Source: JAOPZW01 sp963803375
GTDB taxonomy: Bacteria > Actinomycetota > Thermoleophilia > Solirubrobacterales > Solirubrobacteraceae
DNA length: 64,000 nt
Assembly: GCA_963803375.1 (NCBI GenBank)
Contig: CAWDMB010000001.1
Location: 310,001 to 374,000, forward strand
Reading direction: 5' to 3'
In this document: positions 6,942 to 18,070 of the stretch, one piece after another
Layout: each line of letters starts with the position of its first letter
Position numbering within the stretch: position 1 is the first letter of the stretch
Translations under genes and position numbers: made by a program
Notes under the pieces: generated by a model
The model's database searches: none
The model's input: only the letters and a program-made list of their open reading frames with translations
What the model was told of the DNA's origin: nothing

Positions 6942-9900
6942 CTACGCCCGTGGCACCTCGGTGACAAACCCGGGTCCGGCCACGATCGCGAGCTCCCGGA
7001 GGTGCGCGCTCGCCCCGACGCTCGCGTAGAAGGCATGGGCCCGTCGCAGTGCGGCCAAACCGTCCCGACGGCGGCCGGCGGCGAGCAGCGCCTCGCCCTC
7101 GCGCAGACGCGCGAGCGCGGCGTCCGGGCGCGAGCCGATGCGGTCGAAGCCCTCCGCCGCCGCGACCCGGTCCCCCCGGACGAGTGCGACCGTCGCCTCG
7201 AGCCAGCGGCTGCGCAACGGCACGGATGCCGCCGTCGCGGCCAGCTCCGCCTCGCGCCCGAGCGCATGCAGCGCGCACGCGAGATCGACGGCCCACGACG
7301 ACGCGGGGTACGCGTCCGCCTTCGCGCGCCAGAGCGCCAGCAGCTCGTCGGCGAGCGCCGCGCCCGCGGCGGCGGATCCGGCCGTCACCTCCGCGCGCGC
7401 CGCGAAGGCCAGCGCGGGATAGAGCATCTGGAGATCCTCGGCGTCGCGCCCGAACGCGACCGCCCGCGCCGCGTCGGCGAGCGCGCCGCCGGCATCGCCC
7501 CGCGCCAGGCGGATGCGTCCGCGCATCGTCCGGCAGTAGCCGTCCATGAAGTTGGGCGTACCGGCCTCGACCTCCGCGACGAACCCGTCGGCCCGCCGCA
7601 CCGCGTCGTCCCACGCGCCGGTCCAGTACCCCTCGCCGACCCGCTCGGCCGCGAGCCAGCGCACGAAGCCGGCATGGCCGAAGCGCTCCGCGTGAGCGCG
7701 CGCGCGCGCCTGCAGCTCGAAGCACGCGGCGAGATCGCCCATCTGGCCCTCGAGGTCAGCCAGCAGAGCGCAGGCGTGAGCGCTCAGGTGCGAGCCGATC
7801 TCCTCGGTGATCGCGATGCTGCGGCGCAGATCGTCGCGGCCGCCGGGATCACCCGACCACCCACGCGTGAGCCCGATGATCGAGAGCGCGCTGGCCTCGA
7901 GCTCGCGCAGCTCGAGCGACCGCGCGATCTCGAGCGCCTCGGTGGCGGCGGCGAGGCTGCGGTCGCGTTCCGTGGCCAGCGCCAGGGAGTTCGCGAGGTC
8001 GACGAGCACCTCGGCCTTCGAGCGCGAAGGCCCGAGGCCGGTCACGAGCTCGGCGGCCCGGTCGAGATGCTCCGACACGCCCTCGCGCCGGCCCTCGTGG
8101 TGAGCGAGGATCGCCAGGAAGGCCTCTGCCTCGGCGGCGGTCCCGCGGTCGCCCGCCGCCAACAGCGCGTCCCGGGCCTCGGCCAGCACGTCGCGGCCCG
8201 CCGTCTCGGCGTAGTAGGTCGACTTGCCGAGGCGGAACAGGAGCGCCGGGCGCCGCGGGTCGTCGTCGGGCCACAGCTCCAGCGCGGCACGGTAGAAGCG
8301 CGCTGCCGCAGGGAAGGCGTTCAGCGCGAGCGCGCGATCGCCCGCGTCGGCCTGGGCCAGGCGTGTGCGCTCGGCGAGCTCGGCCCGTTCGTGACCGGAC
8401 GGCCCGGCGAGCTCGTACGCGCACAGCCAGTGCTGAGCGAGCAGCTCGGCCCGGTCGACGTTCCGGCCCGGGCTGAGCGACGCGAGCCATTCGGCGGTGC
8501 GCCGGTGGATCTCACCGCGGCGGCGCCGCGGGATCTCGTCGTACGCGACGTCGCGGATCAGGACGTGCCGGAAGCGGTACTCGGCTTCGCGGCCGAGCGA
8601 TGAGCGCCGGGCCCGGACGAGGAGCTCCTTCTGCGCGAGCGTGCGCAGGCGCTCGTCGACCCACCGGCGCGGGCGTTCGAGGATCGCCGCGAGCGCCGCC
8701 GGCCAGACCGCGCGGCCGATGACGGCCCCGGCGTGCAGGAGCGCCTTCTCCTCCCCCGACAGCAGGTCCAGGCGTGCAGCGATGATCCCGCGCAGCGAGT
8801 CGGGCAGCGGCAGCTCCTCGGCGCCGGCGGCCACGAGCCTGCGTTCGGCCAGCATCGAGACGAACTCGACCGCGTACAGCGGGTTGCCCGACGCGCGTGC
8901 GACGACCGCGTCGGTCACCTCCGCGGGCATCGGGCGCATGGACGTCAGCGAGACGAGCGTCCGGGTGTCCCGTGCGGACAGGGGCGCGAGTGCAAGCGTG
9001 GTGGCGGACGCGTGGGCGCCCCAGCGCTCGCGCCGGGCGAGGACCTCGGGCCGCGCCGTGGCCAGGACGAGCAGCGGCACGTCCCGGGCCCATTCCGCGA
9101 CGTGCTCGATGAAGTCCAGCAGCCCGTCGTCGGCCCAGTGCAGATCCTCGAAGACGAGCACGAGCGGACGCCGCCGGGCGAGCGCCTCGAGGAACTGGCG
9201 CCAGGCGGCGAAGGCCGCCTCGCGCTGATCACCTCGGGCCTCGGCCGCGGCGCGCAGGCCCAGCAGCCCGAGCAGGTGTGTCTCGATGCGCGCGGCGTCG
9301 GCCGCCGGAACGAGGTCGCGGACCGTCTGGCGCAGCTTGTCCTCGACGGCGGCGGCGCCGTCGGTCTCGAGCACGCCGGCCTGCCCCTTGATGATCTCGC
9401 TCAACGCCCAGAAGGCGACGCCCTGCGGATACGGCGGCGACCGGCCGAGGCGCCACACAGCGGGCTCCGGGTGCGTCTCGGCGCGCCGGAAGAGCTCGAG
9501 GATGAGGAAGCTCTTGCCGACGCCGGCGTCGCCGACGAGCGTGACCAGTCGCGGGGAGCGGTGCTCGTGGGCGTCGTCGAAGTTCTCGACGAGCAACCGC
9601 AGCTCGTCGTCGCGGTCGACGAGCGCCCGGCGGTCGGCCGGCGGTGCGGCGAGGCCGAGTCGACGCCGGCGCGCTGTCCGCGGGCGCCAGACTGCAACCG
9701 GCTCGGCCTTGCCCTTGGCGCGGATCGGCGCGGCGGCATCGTAGTCGACGAGGGCGTGCGTGGCCCGGTAGGTCGCCTCGTCGACGAGGATCGTGTCCTC
9801 GGCGGCCGCCGCCTGCAGGCGCGCAGCGGTGTTGAGCATGTCGCCCCAGGCGACGCCCTCGTCGCGGCCCGGCACGGGATCGAAGGTGACGAGGGCCTCG

Positions 9901-10319
9901 CCCGTCGTCACGCCGATGCGGACGTGCAGGTCGAGACCGGGATCGTTGGCGTTGAGGTCGGCGAGCGCCTCGAGCGTCGCCAGCGCCGCCCACACCGCGC
10001 GCGCGGCGTCGTCCTCGTGCGCGCGCGGGGCGCCGAAGACGGCGAAGACCGCGTCGCCGATGAACTTGGCCACGGTGCCCCCGAAGCGCTCGAGCACGTC
10101 GCGGGCGCTCGCGTAGTAGACGCGGAGCAGGCGGTGGACGTCCTCGGGGTCCATCCGCTCGGCGCGCTGCGTGAAACCGACGAGATCGCAGAAGAGCGCG
10201 GTGACGACCTTGCGCTCCTCCCTGAGGGCGAGGCCCTCGTCTCGGGCCAGCGGCGCGCCGCACGAGCCGCAGAACCGGAAGCCGGCTGGGCTCTCGAGCC
10301 CGCAGCGATCGCAGCGCAT
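6942..10319 (-). CDS. Class III adenylate/guanylate cyclase fused to AAA ATPase and TPR region
   Basis: 1125 aa. Residues 1-23 are a zinc ribbon (CDRC...CGSC). The cyclase domain (about 35-215) keeps both metal aspartates (D45 in FCDLVGFT, D89 in FIGDAVFAVFG), a specificity-type Lys85, and the transition-state pair N163/R167 in LNTAARL, so it looks active. Then comes an AAA ATPase with Walker A GDAGVGKS (263-270), Walker B-like LVLVFEDLHWADDG, and some 550 residues of helical repeats. Such proteins are signal-responsive STAND-like switches making cAMP or cGMP. It is first gene of an operon with the capsid homologue and divergent from the caspase. A TAGACA -10-like hexamer ends 6 bases before ATG 10319. 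Confidence 0.92.
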   Translation of the reverse strand: MRCDRCGLESPAGFRFCGSCGAPLARDEGLALREERKVVTALFCDLVGFTQRAERMDPEDVHRLLRVYYASARDVLERFGGTVAKFIGDAVFAVFGAPRAHEDDAARAVWAALATLEALADLNANDPGLDLHVRIGVTTGEALVTFDPVPGRDEGVAWGDMLNTAARLQAAAAEDTILVDEATYRATHALVDYDAAAPIRAKGKAEPVAVWRPRTARRRRLGLAAPPADRRALVDRDDELRLLVENFDDAHEHRSPRLVTLVGDAGVGKSFLILELFRRAETHPEPAVWRLGRSPPYPQGVAFWALSEIIKGQAGVLETDGAAAVEDKLRQTVRDLVPAADAARIETHLLGLLGLRAAAEARGDQREAAFAAWRQFLEALARRRPLVLVFEDLHWADDGLLDFIEHVAEWARDVPLLVLATARPEVLARRERWGAHASATTLALAPLSARDTRTLVSLTSMRPMPAEVTDAVVARASGNPLYAVEFVSMLAERRLVAAGAEELPLPDSLRGIIAARLDLLSGEEKALLHAGAVIGRAVWPAALAAILERPRRWVDERLRTLAQKELLVRARRSSLGREAEYRFRHVLIRDVAYDEIPRRRRGEIHRRTAEWLASLSPGRNVDRAELLAQHWLCAYELAGPSGHERAELAERTRLAQADAGDRALALNAFPAAARFYRAALELWPDDDPRRPALLFRLGKSTYYAETAGRDVLAEARDALLAAGDRGTAAEAEAFLAILAHHEGRREGVSEHLDRAAELVTGLGPSRSKAEVLVDLANSLALATERDRSLAAATEALEIARSLELRELEASALSIIGLTRGWSGDPGGRDDLRRSIAITEEIGSHLSAHACALLADLEGQMGDLAACFELQARARAHAERFGHAGFVRWLAAERVGEGYWTGAWDDAVRRADGFVAEVEAGTPNFMDGYCRTMRGRIRLARGDAGGALADAARAVAFGRDAEDLQMLYPALAFAARAEVTAGSAAAGAALADELLALWRAKADAYPASSWAVDLACALHALGREAELAATAASVPLRSRWLEATVALVRGDRVAAAEGFDRIGSRPDAALARLREGEALLAAGRRRDGLAALRRAHAFYASVGASAHLRELAIVAGPGFVTEVPRA

Positions 10320-10325
10320 CCTGGC

Positions 10326-10331
10326 TGTCTA
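10326..10331 (-). promoter_or_regulatory. Putative -10 (TAGACA) of the cyclase-capsid operon
   Basis: TAGACA on the minus strand is 6 bases from ATG 10319, the spacing seen for leaderless genes across this window, although the sixth base is A not T. The 112-bp divergent region 10320-10431 therefore serves both this operon and the caspase gene. Confidence 0.4.
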
Positions 10332-10372
10332 CCGTCGCGGCGCCCCCCGGCGCTGTCAAGCGGCGCGGCGTG

Positions 10373-10383
10373 CCTTTGACCGC
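10373..10383 (+). promoter_or_regulatory. CCTTTGACCGC element before the caspase gene, shared with the Crp gene
   Basis: The identical 11-mer is found at 4983-4993 upstream of the Crp/Fnr gene. It contains a TTGACC -35-like hexamer. A convincing -10 is not visible in either case, so it could instead be a regulator site. Two genes of the same locus sharing it hints at co-regulation. Confidence 0.35.
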
Positions 10384-10431
10384 GCCGGGCGACGATGGGA
10401 CGATCGGCGGCGTCCCGAGCGGAGGGGAGCC

Positions 10432-11349
10432 TTGCCCAGCATCCGGGCCGTCCTGGCCGGCGTCGACGAGTACGAGCGTTCGGACATCCCGTCGCTGCGC
10501 GGGTGCGTCAACGACGTCGCGCTCGTCCGCGACGTCCTGAAGACCTACTTCGGCGTCCCCAACGAGCACATCCACGTGCTCGTCGATCGGCGGGCCACCA
10601 AGGCCCGCATCGTCTCCCGGCTCGAGGGGATGATCGCTCGGGCCGAGCCGGGCGACGTCCTCGTCTTCTACTTCTCGGGTCACGGATCGCAGATCCGCGA
10701 CCGCGACGGCGACGAGCTGGCGGACGGGCTCGACGAGATCATCTGTCCCTACGACATGGACTGGGACCGCGGCACCGCGATCGTCGACGACGATCTGGAG
10801 TCGATCTTCGCAACGCTCCCTCGCGACGTGGTGCTGGAGGCCTTCTTCGACTGCTGCTTCTGGGGCGCGGGGACCCGCGGCCTCGAGCCCGAGCAAGCGC
10901 GCCAGAGCCTGCGCCCCGACGTCCGGTACCTGCCGCCGCCGTTCGACATCGCCGCCCGCGCCGAGGGCGACGAGGAGCGTCTCGCCCGCAACCGGATCTC
11001 CGGCGCCGCCCGCGCGGCCCGGCACAACGTCGTCTGGGGCGCGTCGCACGAGGGCCAGCCCGCGGCCGAGGACGTGTTCGACGGCCACACGAACGGGGTC
11101 TTCACGTACTGGGGGTGCCGCGTCATCGCCGAGAACATCGAGCGGCTGGACAGCGAGGCCTACAGCCGGACCGAGCTCCTCGGCGACGTGCGCGCCTGCC
11201 TGCACAGCCTGGGGTACGTGCAGACGCCCGAGCTCTCGGCGCCCGGCGAGCTCGCGGTGCAGGCGCCGTTCCTGCCCGGCGCGTGGGTCGAGATGAAGGG
11301 GCCCCAGCGGGGCGTCGGCCGCCGCGGGCGGCGGCCCCCGCGGCGCTGA
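10432..11349 (+). CDS. Caspase-family (metacaspase-type, peptidase C14) protease
   Basis: 305 aa from TTG 10432, chosen because GGAGG at 10421-10425 is 6 bases upstream and the caspase fold starts at once (IRAVLAGVDEYE). The catalytic His84 is in VFYFSGHGSQIRDRDGDE and the catalytic Cys142 in EAFFDCCFWGAGT, the bacterial version of the metacaspase DCCHSG box. An acidic VDDDLESIF loop and a C-terminal region with SYxE-like LDSEAYSRTELL follow; the end is basic. No signal peptide, so it should be cytoplasmic. Orthocaspases cut after Arg/Lys and are often linked to stress or suicide responses. It is divergent from the cyclase-capsid operon. Its stop codon directly abuts that of the antiporter. 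Confidence 0.9.
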   Translation: MPSIRAVLAGVDEYERSDIPSLRGCVNDVALVRDVLKTYFGVPNEHIHVLVDRRATKARIVSRLEGMIARAEPGDVLVFYFSGHGSQIRDRDGDELADGLDEIICPYDMDWDRGTAIVDDDLESIFATLPRDVVLEAFFDCCFWGAGTRGLEPEQARQSLRPDVRYLPPPFDIAARAEGDEERLARNRISGAARAARHNVVWGASHEGQPAAEDVFDGHTNGVFTYWGCRVIAENIERLDSEAYSRTELLGDVRACLHSLGYVQTPELSAPGELAVQAPFLPGAWVEMKGPQRGVGRRGRRPPRR

Positions 11350-12591
11350 CTACGCCGCCGCGGCCGGCTCGGGCTCGGGCTCGGGCTCGCGCGCGAGCTC
11401 GGCGCGCCGCGCGAGCCACTCCGCGCCCGGCGTGTCGCTCAGGCCGTGGGCGACGATCGAGACCAGCACGACGAGCGCCGCGAGGTTGAAGATCCGTGGC
11501 CCCTGGGCGATGCCCTCGTTGAGGACGAGCAGCGCGAACGTCATCGTCGCCACGCCCTTGGGCCCGAACCAGGCCATGAAGGCCTTCGTCGCCGCATCCA
11601 CGCGCGTGCCGGCCAGCGCGATCCACACGGCCACCGGCCGCGCGACGAGGAGCGTCACGACGACGATCGCCACCGCCGCCCAGCCGTCGCCGAAGAGCCC
11701 GTCGAGCGTGAGCAGCGAGCCGAAGACGACGAAGACGCCCAGCTTGACGATCTCGATCAGGTCCTCCGCGCGCCTCTCGAAGCTGTGGCGCACGTCCGGC
11801 CGGCGGATGCCGAGGACGATCGCGCACACGAACACCGCGATGACGCCGTTGCCGTGCGGCGGAAGCGTCGTCGCGCCGTAGGTCGCGAAGGCCACGCCGA
11901 CCGCGTACAGCGCGCGGGCGTGCGGGGTCACCGACTCCTCGAGGCCCCGCGGCCGGGGGAGCACGACCGAGGCCAGCAGACCGACGCCGATTCCGAAGAG
12001 GATCCCCAGCGAGAGGTCCTGCGCGACGAAGCGCCACCACACGAAGTCGCCGTCCCCCGAGACCGAGAGCGCCGCCAGCAGCGCGAGCACCGGCGGCAGC
12101 GCGAGGCCGTCGTTGAGCCCGGACTCGAGGTTGAGCGAGTGGCGGACGATCCGCGGCACGCGCGGGTTGGTGACGACGCTCGAGGAGAGCACCGGGTCGG
12201 TGGGGGAGAGCAGGGCGCCGAGCAGGAACGCCTCGGTCCACGACAGGTCGGTGAGGGCCTTCGCGGCCAGCGCGACGACGAGCGCGGTGATCGGCATGGC
12301 CACCGCGAGCTTGCGCAGCGGCAGGTGCCACGCGCGCTGGAGCATCTCGGCCTCGACCTCGAGCCCGTCGCGGAAGAGGATGAGGATCAGCGCCACGAGC
12401 GCGAGGTCGGCGACGAACGTCGAACGCGCGTCGATCTCGAGCACCTCGAGGCCGCCCTGGCCCAGCGCGAAGCCCGCGAGGACGAAGACCGCGGTCAGCG
12501 AGAGCAGCGAGCGGCGGGCCAGACCCGACAGCAGCGCCCCGCCGACGAGCAGGACGCCGAGCACCGTCGCGGCGGTCTCGAACGACGTCAT
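11350..12591 (-). CDS. Cation:proton antiporter (CPA1, NhaP/NhaK-like)
   Basis: 413 aa with about 12 hydrophobic helices. Typical CPA1 signatures are visible: ILILFRDGLEVE, the ion-site region GALLSPTDPVLSSS, SLNLESGLNDGLALP and WFGPKGVATMTFALLVL. It exchanges Na+ or K+ for H+ across the plasma membrane for pH and salt homeostasis; the ion cannot be told from sequence. The C-terminal tail is Glu/Pro rich. Convergent with the caspase gene with zero intergenic bases, divergent from the MBL gene 43 bases away. Confidence 0.9.
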   Translation of the reverse strand: MTSFETAATVLGVLLVGGALLSGLARRSLLSLTAVFVLAGFALGQGGLEVLEIDARSTFVADLALVALILILFRDGLEVEAEMLQRAWHLPLRKLAVAMPITALVVALAAKALTDLSWTEAFLLGALLSPTDPVLSSSVVTNPRVPRIVRHSLNLESGLNDGLALPPVLALLAALSVSGDGDFVWWRFVAQDLSLGILFGIGVGLLASVVLPRPRGLEESVTPHARALYAVGVAFATYGATTLPPHGNGVIAVFVCAIVLGIRRPDVRHSFERRAEDLIEIVKLGVFVVFGSLLTLDGLFGDGWAAVAIVVVTLLVARPVAVWIALAGTRVDAATKAFMAWFGPKGVATMTFALLVLNEGIAQGPRIFNLAALVVLVSIVAHGLSDTPGAEWLARRAELAREPEPEPEPAAAA

Positions 12592-12634
12592 CGCAGTACA
12601 GTCTCACCGTCTCCGGGCGGAGGGGTCGTTCGAC

Positions 12635-13429
12635 GTGCGCATCACGGTGCTGGGCAAGTCGCCGTCCTGGCAGGACGCAGACGGCGCGTGCAGCGGGTAC
12701 CTCGTGGAGGAGGACGGCACGCGCCTGCTGCTGGACTGCGGCAACGGCGTCTTCTCGAAGCTGCGGCGCTTCTGCGACTACATCGACGTCGACGCGGTCG
12801 TCATCTCCCACCTGCACGCCGACCACTTCCTCGACCTCGTCCCGTTCGCCTACGCGCTGACCTACGCCCCGCGCCAGCAGCCCGTACCGGTCGACCGGTG
12901 GCCCGGCACGGACACGCCCGCGCGTCCCGTCCTGCACGTGCCGCGCGGCGCGCGGGCGACGTTCCGGCGCGTGGTCGGCGCCTGGGGCGACGAGGACCTC
13001 ATCGAGAAGGCCTTCGACCTGCGCGAGTTCACGCCCGAGGACTTGCTCGCGATCGGCGGGCTGCGCGTGCGCTTCGGCGAGGTGCCCCACTTCACGCCGA
13101 CCGTCGCCGTCGAGATCGCCTCGGCCGATGGCGGCGGGCGCTTCACCTACGGCGCCGACTCCGCCCCCAACGACGCGCTCGTGCGCTTCGCCGACGGCAC
13201 GGACCTGCTCATGATCGAGGCGACGCTCCCGCGCCCCGAGCGCGAGGGCCCGCGCGGGCACCTGACGCCGTCGGAAGCCGGCGAGCACGGAAGCCGGGCG
13301 CGCGTGCGGCGGCTCGTGCTGACCCACATCTCCGACGAGCTCGACGCGGCGTGGGCCGAGGCCGAGGCGCGCAAGGCCTTTCGGGGCGATGTGACCGTCG
13401 CCCACGAGGGCGCCGTCTTCGAGGTCTGA
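12635..13429 (+). CDS. MBL-fold metal-dependent hydrolase (RNase Z-like)
   Basis: 264 aa from GTG 12635, with GGAGGGG about 10 bases before. The metallo-beta-lactamase zinc motif SHLHADHFLDL is complete; further ligands are likely the His in EVPHFTP, the Asp in YGADSAPND and the His in LVLTHIS. The short N-terminus MRITVLGKSPSWQDAD GA places it in the RNase Z/ElaC-like or cyclic phosphodiesterase-like branch. Substrate unknown. TACAGT at about 12597-12602 could be its -10. No enzyme partner next to it. Confidence 0.85.
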   Translation: MRITVLGKSPSWQDADGACSGYLVEEDGTRLLLDCGNGVFSKLRRFCDYIDVDAVVISHLHADHFLDLVPFAYALTYAPRQQPVPVDRWPGTDTPARPVLHVPRGARATFRRVVGAWGDEDLIEKAFDLREFTPEDLLAIGGLRVRFGEVPHFTPTVAVEIASADGGGRFTYGADSAPNDALVRFADGTDLLMIEATLPRPEREGPRGHLTPSEAGEHGSRARVRRLVLTHISDELDAAWAEAEARKAFRGDVTVAHEGAVFEV

Positions 13430-13449
13430 GGAGCGCCACGGCGCGGCGC

Positions 13450-13455
13450 TACGCT
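13450..13455 (+). promoter_or_regulatory. -10 TACGCT of hsp20-lon
   Basis: TACGCT ends 6 bases before ATG 13462; leaderless-type promoter. No HspR or CIRCE repeat is visible around it. Confidence 0.5.
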
Positions 13456-13461
13456 GCGACC

Positions 13462-13925
13462 ATGGCCCGCGAGCACGACCTCTTCGCCAACTTCGAGCGC
13501 ATGCGCCGCGAGATGGACGAGCTCTTCGGCGACGTCTTCGACCGCACGGGGCTCGCGCCGCGCCGGCGCGGCGGCTTCAGCCCCGCCGTCGACGTCTTCT
13601 ACGAGGGCGACCCGCCGCGGGCGGTCATCCATGCCGAGCTCGCGGGCATCGACCCGGACGAGCTCACCCTGGAGATCGAGGGCCGCCAGCTCGTCCTCGC
13701 CGGACACCGGCGCCCGGCCGAGTCCGAGGGACGCGTCTATCAGCAGCTCGAGATCGACTTCGGCCCGTTCCGGCGCGTCATCGGCCTGGGCGCCGACGTC
13801 GTCGGCGACGAGGCGCGCGCGACTTACCGCGACGGCATCCTGCGCATCGAGCTGCCGCTGGTCCGGCCCGAGCCGCGCGCGGTGCCGATCGAGGTCCGCC
13901 ACGAGCATGACGTCCTGGAGGGCCC

Positions 13926-13929
<4 letters not shown>
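13462..13929 (+). CDS. Small heat-shock protein Hsp20 (alpha-crystallin family)
   Basis: 155 aa. The central alpha-crystallin domain (about 40-130) has PAVDVFYEGD, AELAGIDPDELTLEIEGRQL and the closing A-x-Y-x-x-G-I-L motif ATYRDGILRIELPL. It is an ATP-independent holdase that keeps unfolded cytoplasmic proteins soluble. The stop overlaps the GTG of lon by 4 bp, so chaperone and protease are made together, a sensible heat or misfolding response pair. Confidence 0.92.
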
Positions 13930-16367
<2,438 letters not shown>

Positions 16368-16463
16368 GGCCGCACCGCGGATCCTCCCGCGATGAGTCGC
16401 CTACCCGGCTTGAGCGGGTATAGGATCGCTCAGGACTGCGGAAACGACCCGAGGTGAGTGGCG

Positions 16464-16955
16464 ATGGCAGCGAAGAACAAGGCGGCCCAGGCCCGCCAGG
16501 CCGCGGAGGGGGCGTGGAGCAACCCCTACGTGCAGCGCGTGGCCGAGGACCCCGAGCTGCGCGCGAACGTGCGCGCGGCGCTCGAGAGCGCGCGCAGCGC
16601 CTATGGCCGCCTGACGAACGGCAAGCCCGTCTCGAGGGTCGTCGCGGGCGACAAGAGGTTCCAGAAGGACATCAAGCAGGCCTCGCAGTCGCTGCGCGAC
16701 GCGGGCGACGCCCTGCGCGAGGGTCCCAAGAAGCGCAAGCGGCGCTTCGGCCTCGGCCGGCTTCTGCTGTTGACGATCGTCGGTGGCGGCATCGCGCTCG
16801 CCGTGAGCGAGCCCCTGCGCAACAAGGTCCTCGACGCCCTCTTCGGGGCCGAGGAGGAGTTCGACTACCAGTCGACGACCACGTCGCCGCCTCCGCCGCC
16901 GCCTCCCGCGGCGTCGGACGCCTCGCCGGCCGAGTCGCCCACGTCGACGGGCTGA
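16464..16955 (+). CDS. Single-pass membrane protein with Pro/Ser-rich tail
   Basis: 163 aa from ATG 16464, GAGGTGAG about 8 bases before. The first 85 residues are basic and helical (NKAAQARQAAEGAW, KDIKQASQSLRDAGDALRE), then KKRKRRFG, a hydrophobic segment GRLLLLTIVGGGIALAV, and an acidic plus proline-rich end (PPPPPPPAASDASPAE). Positive-inside logic places the long N-terminal part in the cytoplasm. Function unknown. TATAGG at about 16420-16425 may be its -10. Ends before a strong hairpin. Confidence 0.72.
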   Translation: MAAKNKAAQARQAAEGAWSNPYVQRVAEDPELRANVRAALESARSAYGRLTNGKPVSRVVAGDKRFQKDIKQASQSLRDAGDALREGPKKRKRRFGLGRLLLLTIVGGGIALAVSEPLRNKVLDALFGAEEEFDYQSTTTSPPPPPPPAASDASPAESPTSTG

Positions 16956-16978
16956 GCGGGCGAGCCACCTCGGGCCAT

Positions 16979-17005
16979 GAGGGCGCCCCCGGCGGGGGCG
17001 CCCTC
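16979..17005 (+). terminator. Perfect 12-bp hairpin
   Basis: GAGGGCGCCCCC at 16979-16990, loop GGC, exact complement at 16994-17005. It starts 24 bases after the stop of the 16464-16955 gene; no T-tract. Confidence 0.7.
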
Positions 17006-17062
17006 GTCGATTGCGGGGCATCGAGGGCGGCGGTCGACCACCCGCGTCTCGGCCGCCACGCA

Positions 17063-17078
17063 AGCTGGCCGGCCAGCT
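17063..17078. promoter_or_regulatory. 16-bp palindromic operator of the TetR gene
   Basis: AGCTGGCCGGCCAGCT is a perfect palindrome ending 20 bases before ATG 17098; a TAGCCT -10-like hexamer overlaps its right end (17078-17083). Position and symmetry suit autorepression by the TetR protein. Confidence 0.55.
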
Positions 17079-17097
17079 AGCCTGCGCAGCGAACGAC

Positions 17098-17697
17098 ATG
17101 GCGGGCACCACCAAGCGAGCGATCGACGGCGACAAGGCGCAGCGGATCGTCGACGCGATGCGCGCGAGCGTCGCGCGTCGGGGCGCGACCGGCTCGACTT
17201 TCGACCACGTCGCCCGCGAGGCCGGGGTCTCGCGCGGCCTGCTGCACTACTACTTCGGCACGAAGGAGCGGCTCCTGGCCGAAGTCGTTCGCCGCGACTG
17301 CGACCTGCGCATGAGCGTGCTCGACGAGCAGTTCGCCGGCGCGCAGGACGCCGACGAGATCATCGAGGCGCTCGTCGCCTCGCTCGAGCGCCTCGTCCGC
17401 GACGACCCCGACTTCATCGTCGTCGTCTTCGAGCTCTTCACGCTCGCGCGGCGCAACGACGAGATCGCGGCCGAGTTCGCCGAGACGCTGCGGCGCACGC
17501 GCGCGCACGTGTCACGGCTGCTGCAGGCCAAGCAGGACGAGGGCGCGGTGGCGCTCCGGGCGGAGGCGCTCGCCGTCGCCGACGTGCTCTTCGCGCTGGC
17601 CGACGGCATCGCGCTGCGCATGCTGTCCGAGCCCGAGCGCGACTTCAGCGCGGCCATCGAGGCCGGCGCCCGCGCGGTCCGCGCGCTGCTGGCCTGA
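17098..17697 (+). CDS. TetR/AcrR-family transcriptional regulator
   Basis: 199 aa from ATG 17098. The N-terminal helix-turn-helix reads STFDHVAREAGVSRGLLHYYFGTKERLL, shown here only as a family match (residues about 35-62); the C-terminal ligand domain is all-helical (FIVVVFELFTLARRNDEIA). It probably represses itself through the palindrome just upstream. No obvious target gene is adjacent on the same strand; the next 373 bases are empty. Confidence 0.88.
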   Translation: MAGTTKRAIDGDKAQRIVDAMRASVARRGATGSTFDHVAREAGVSRGLLHYYFGTKERLLAEVVRRDCDLRMSVLDEQFAGAQDADEIIEALVASLERLVRDDPDFIVVVFELFTLARRNDEIAAEFAETLRRTRAHVSRLLQAKQDEGAVALRAEALAVADVLFALADGIALRMLSEPERDFSAAIEAGARAVRALLA

Positions 17698-18070
17698 CGT
17701 CGGGTCAAGCGATCGCCTCGGTCCCCTCATAGGGACCATCCAGGACAGGATCGAGGTGCTCTGCAGGTACACGATGACGCACATGGCCGCCAGCAGCACC
17801 GGGCTCCAACCGGTGACGGGCCGGAAGCGATCGCCTCGCGGCGGCCGAGGCCGGCGGCGGCGACGCCTTCGGTTGTTGTGCGAGAATCCCTCCCGGCGCG
17901 GGTGACCCCGAACGAGAAGAGCAGGCCGCTGGGGACTGTGGAGCCTGCCGCGCATCGTTTGCCGCATCGACGGCCTCAACAGTCGTGTCCCCGCTGGCGG
18001 CACCCGCGCCTCTCACAGCGATGAGGAGCGCGCCGAGCTCGTCGCGGCCCACGTCGCGTCGGTGCGCCAC
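17698..18070. other. 373-bp region without a convincing gene
   Basis: Less GC-rich than its surroundings. It carries two copies of AAGCGATCGCCTCG (17707-17720 and 17825-17838), 118 bp apart. On the minus strand between them a short stretch reads GWSPVLLAAMCVIVYLQSTS, which resembles a transmembrane helix with no proper start or stop context; it may be debris of a lost membrane protein gene. I see no RNA gene. Confidence 0.4.

Noticed and set aside
9229..11205. Minus-strand frame spanning the caspase gene and the cyclase N-terminus
   Set aside because: The caspase on the plus strand and the cyclase in another frame have clear family motifs; this frame has none.
17707..17838. Insertion-sequence ends
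   Set aside because: The repeat is direct, only 14 bp, and no transposase fragment or target duplication is visible between or around the copies.
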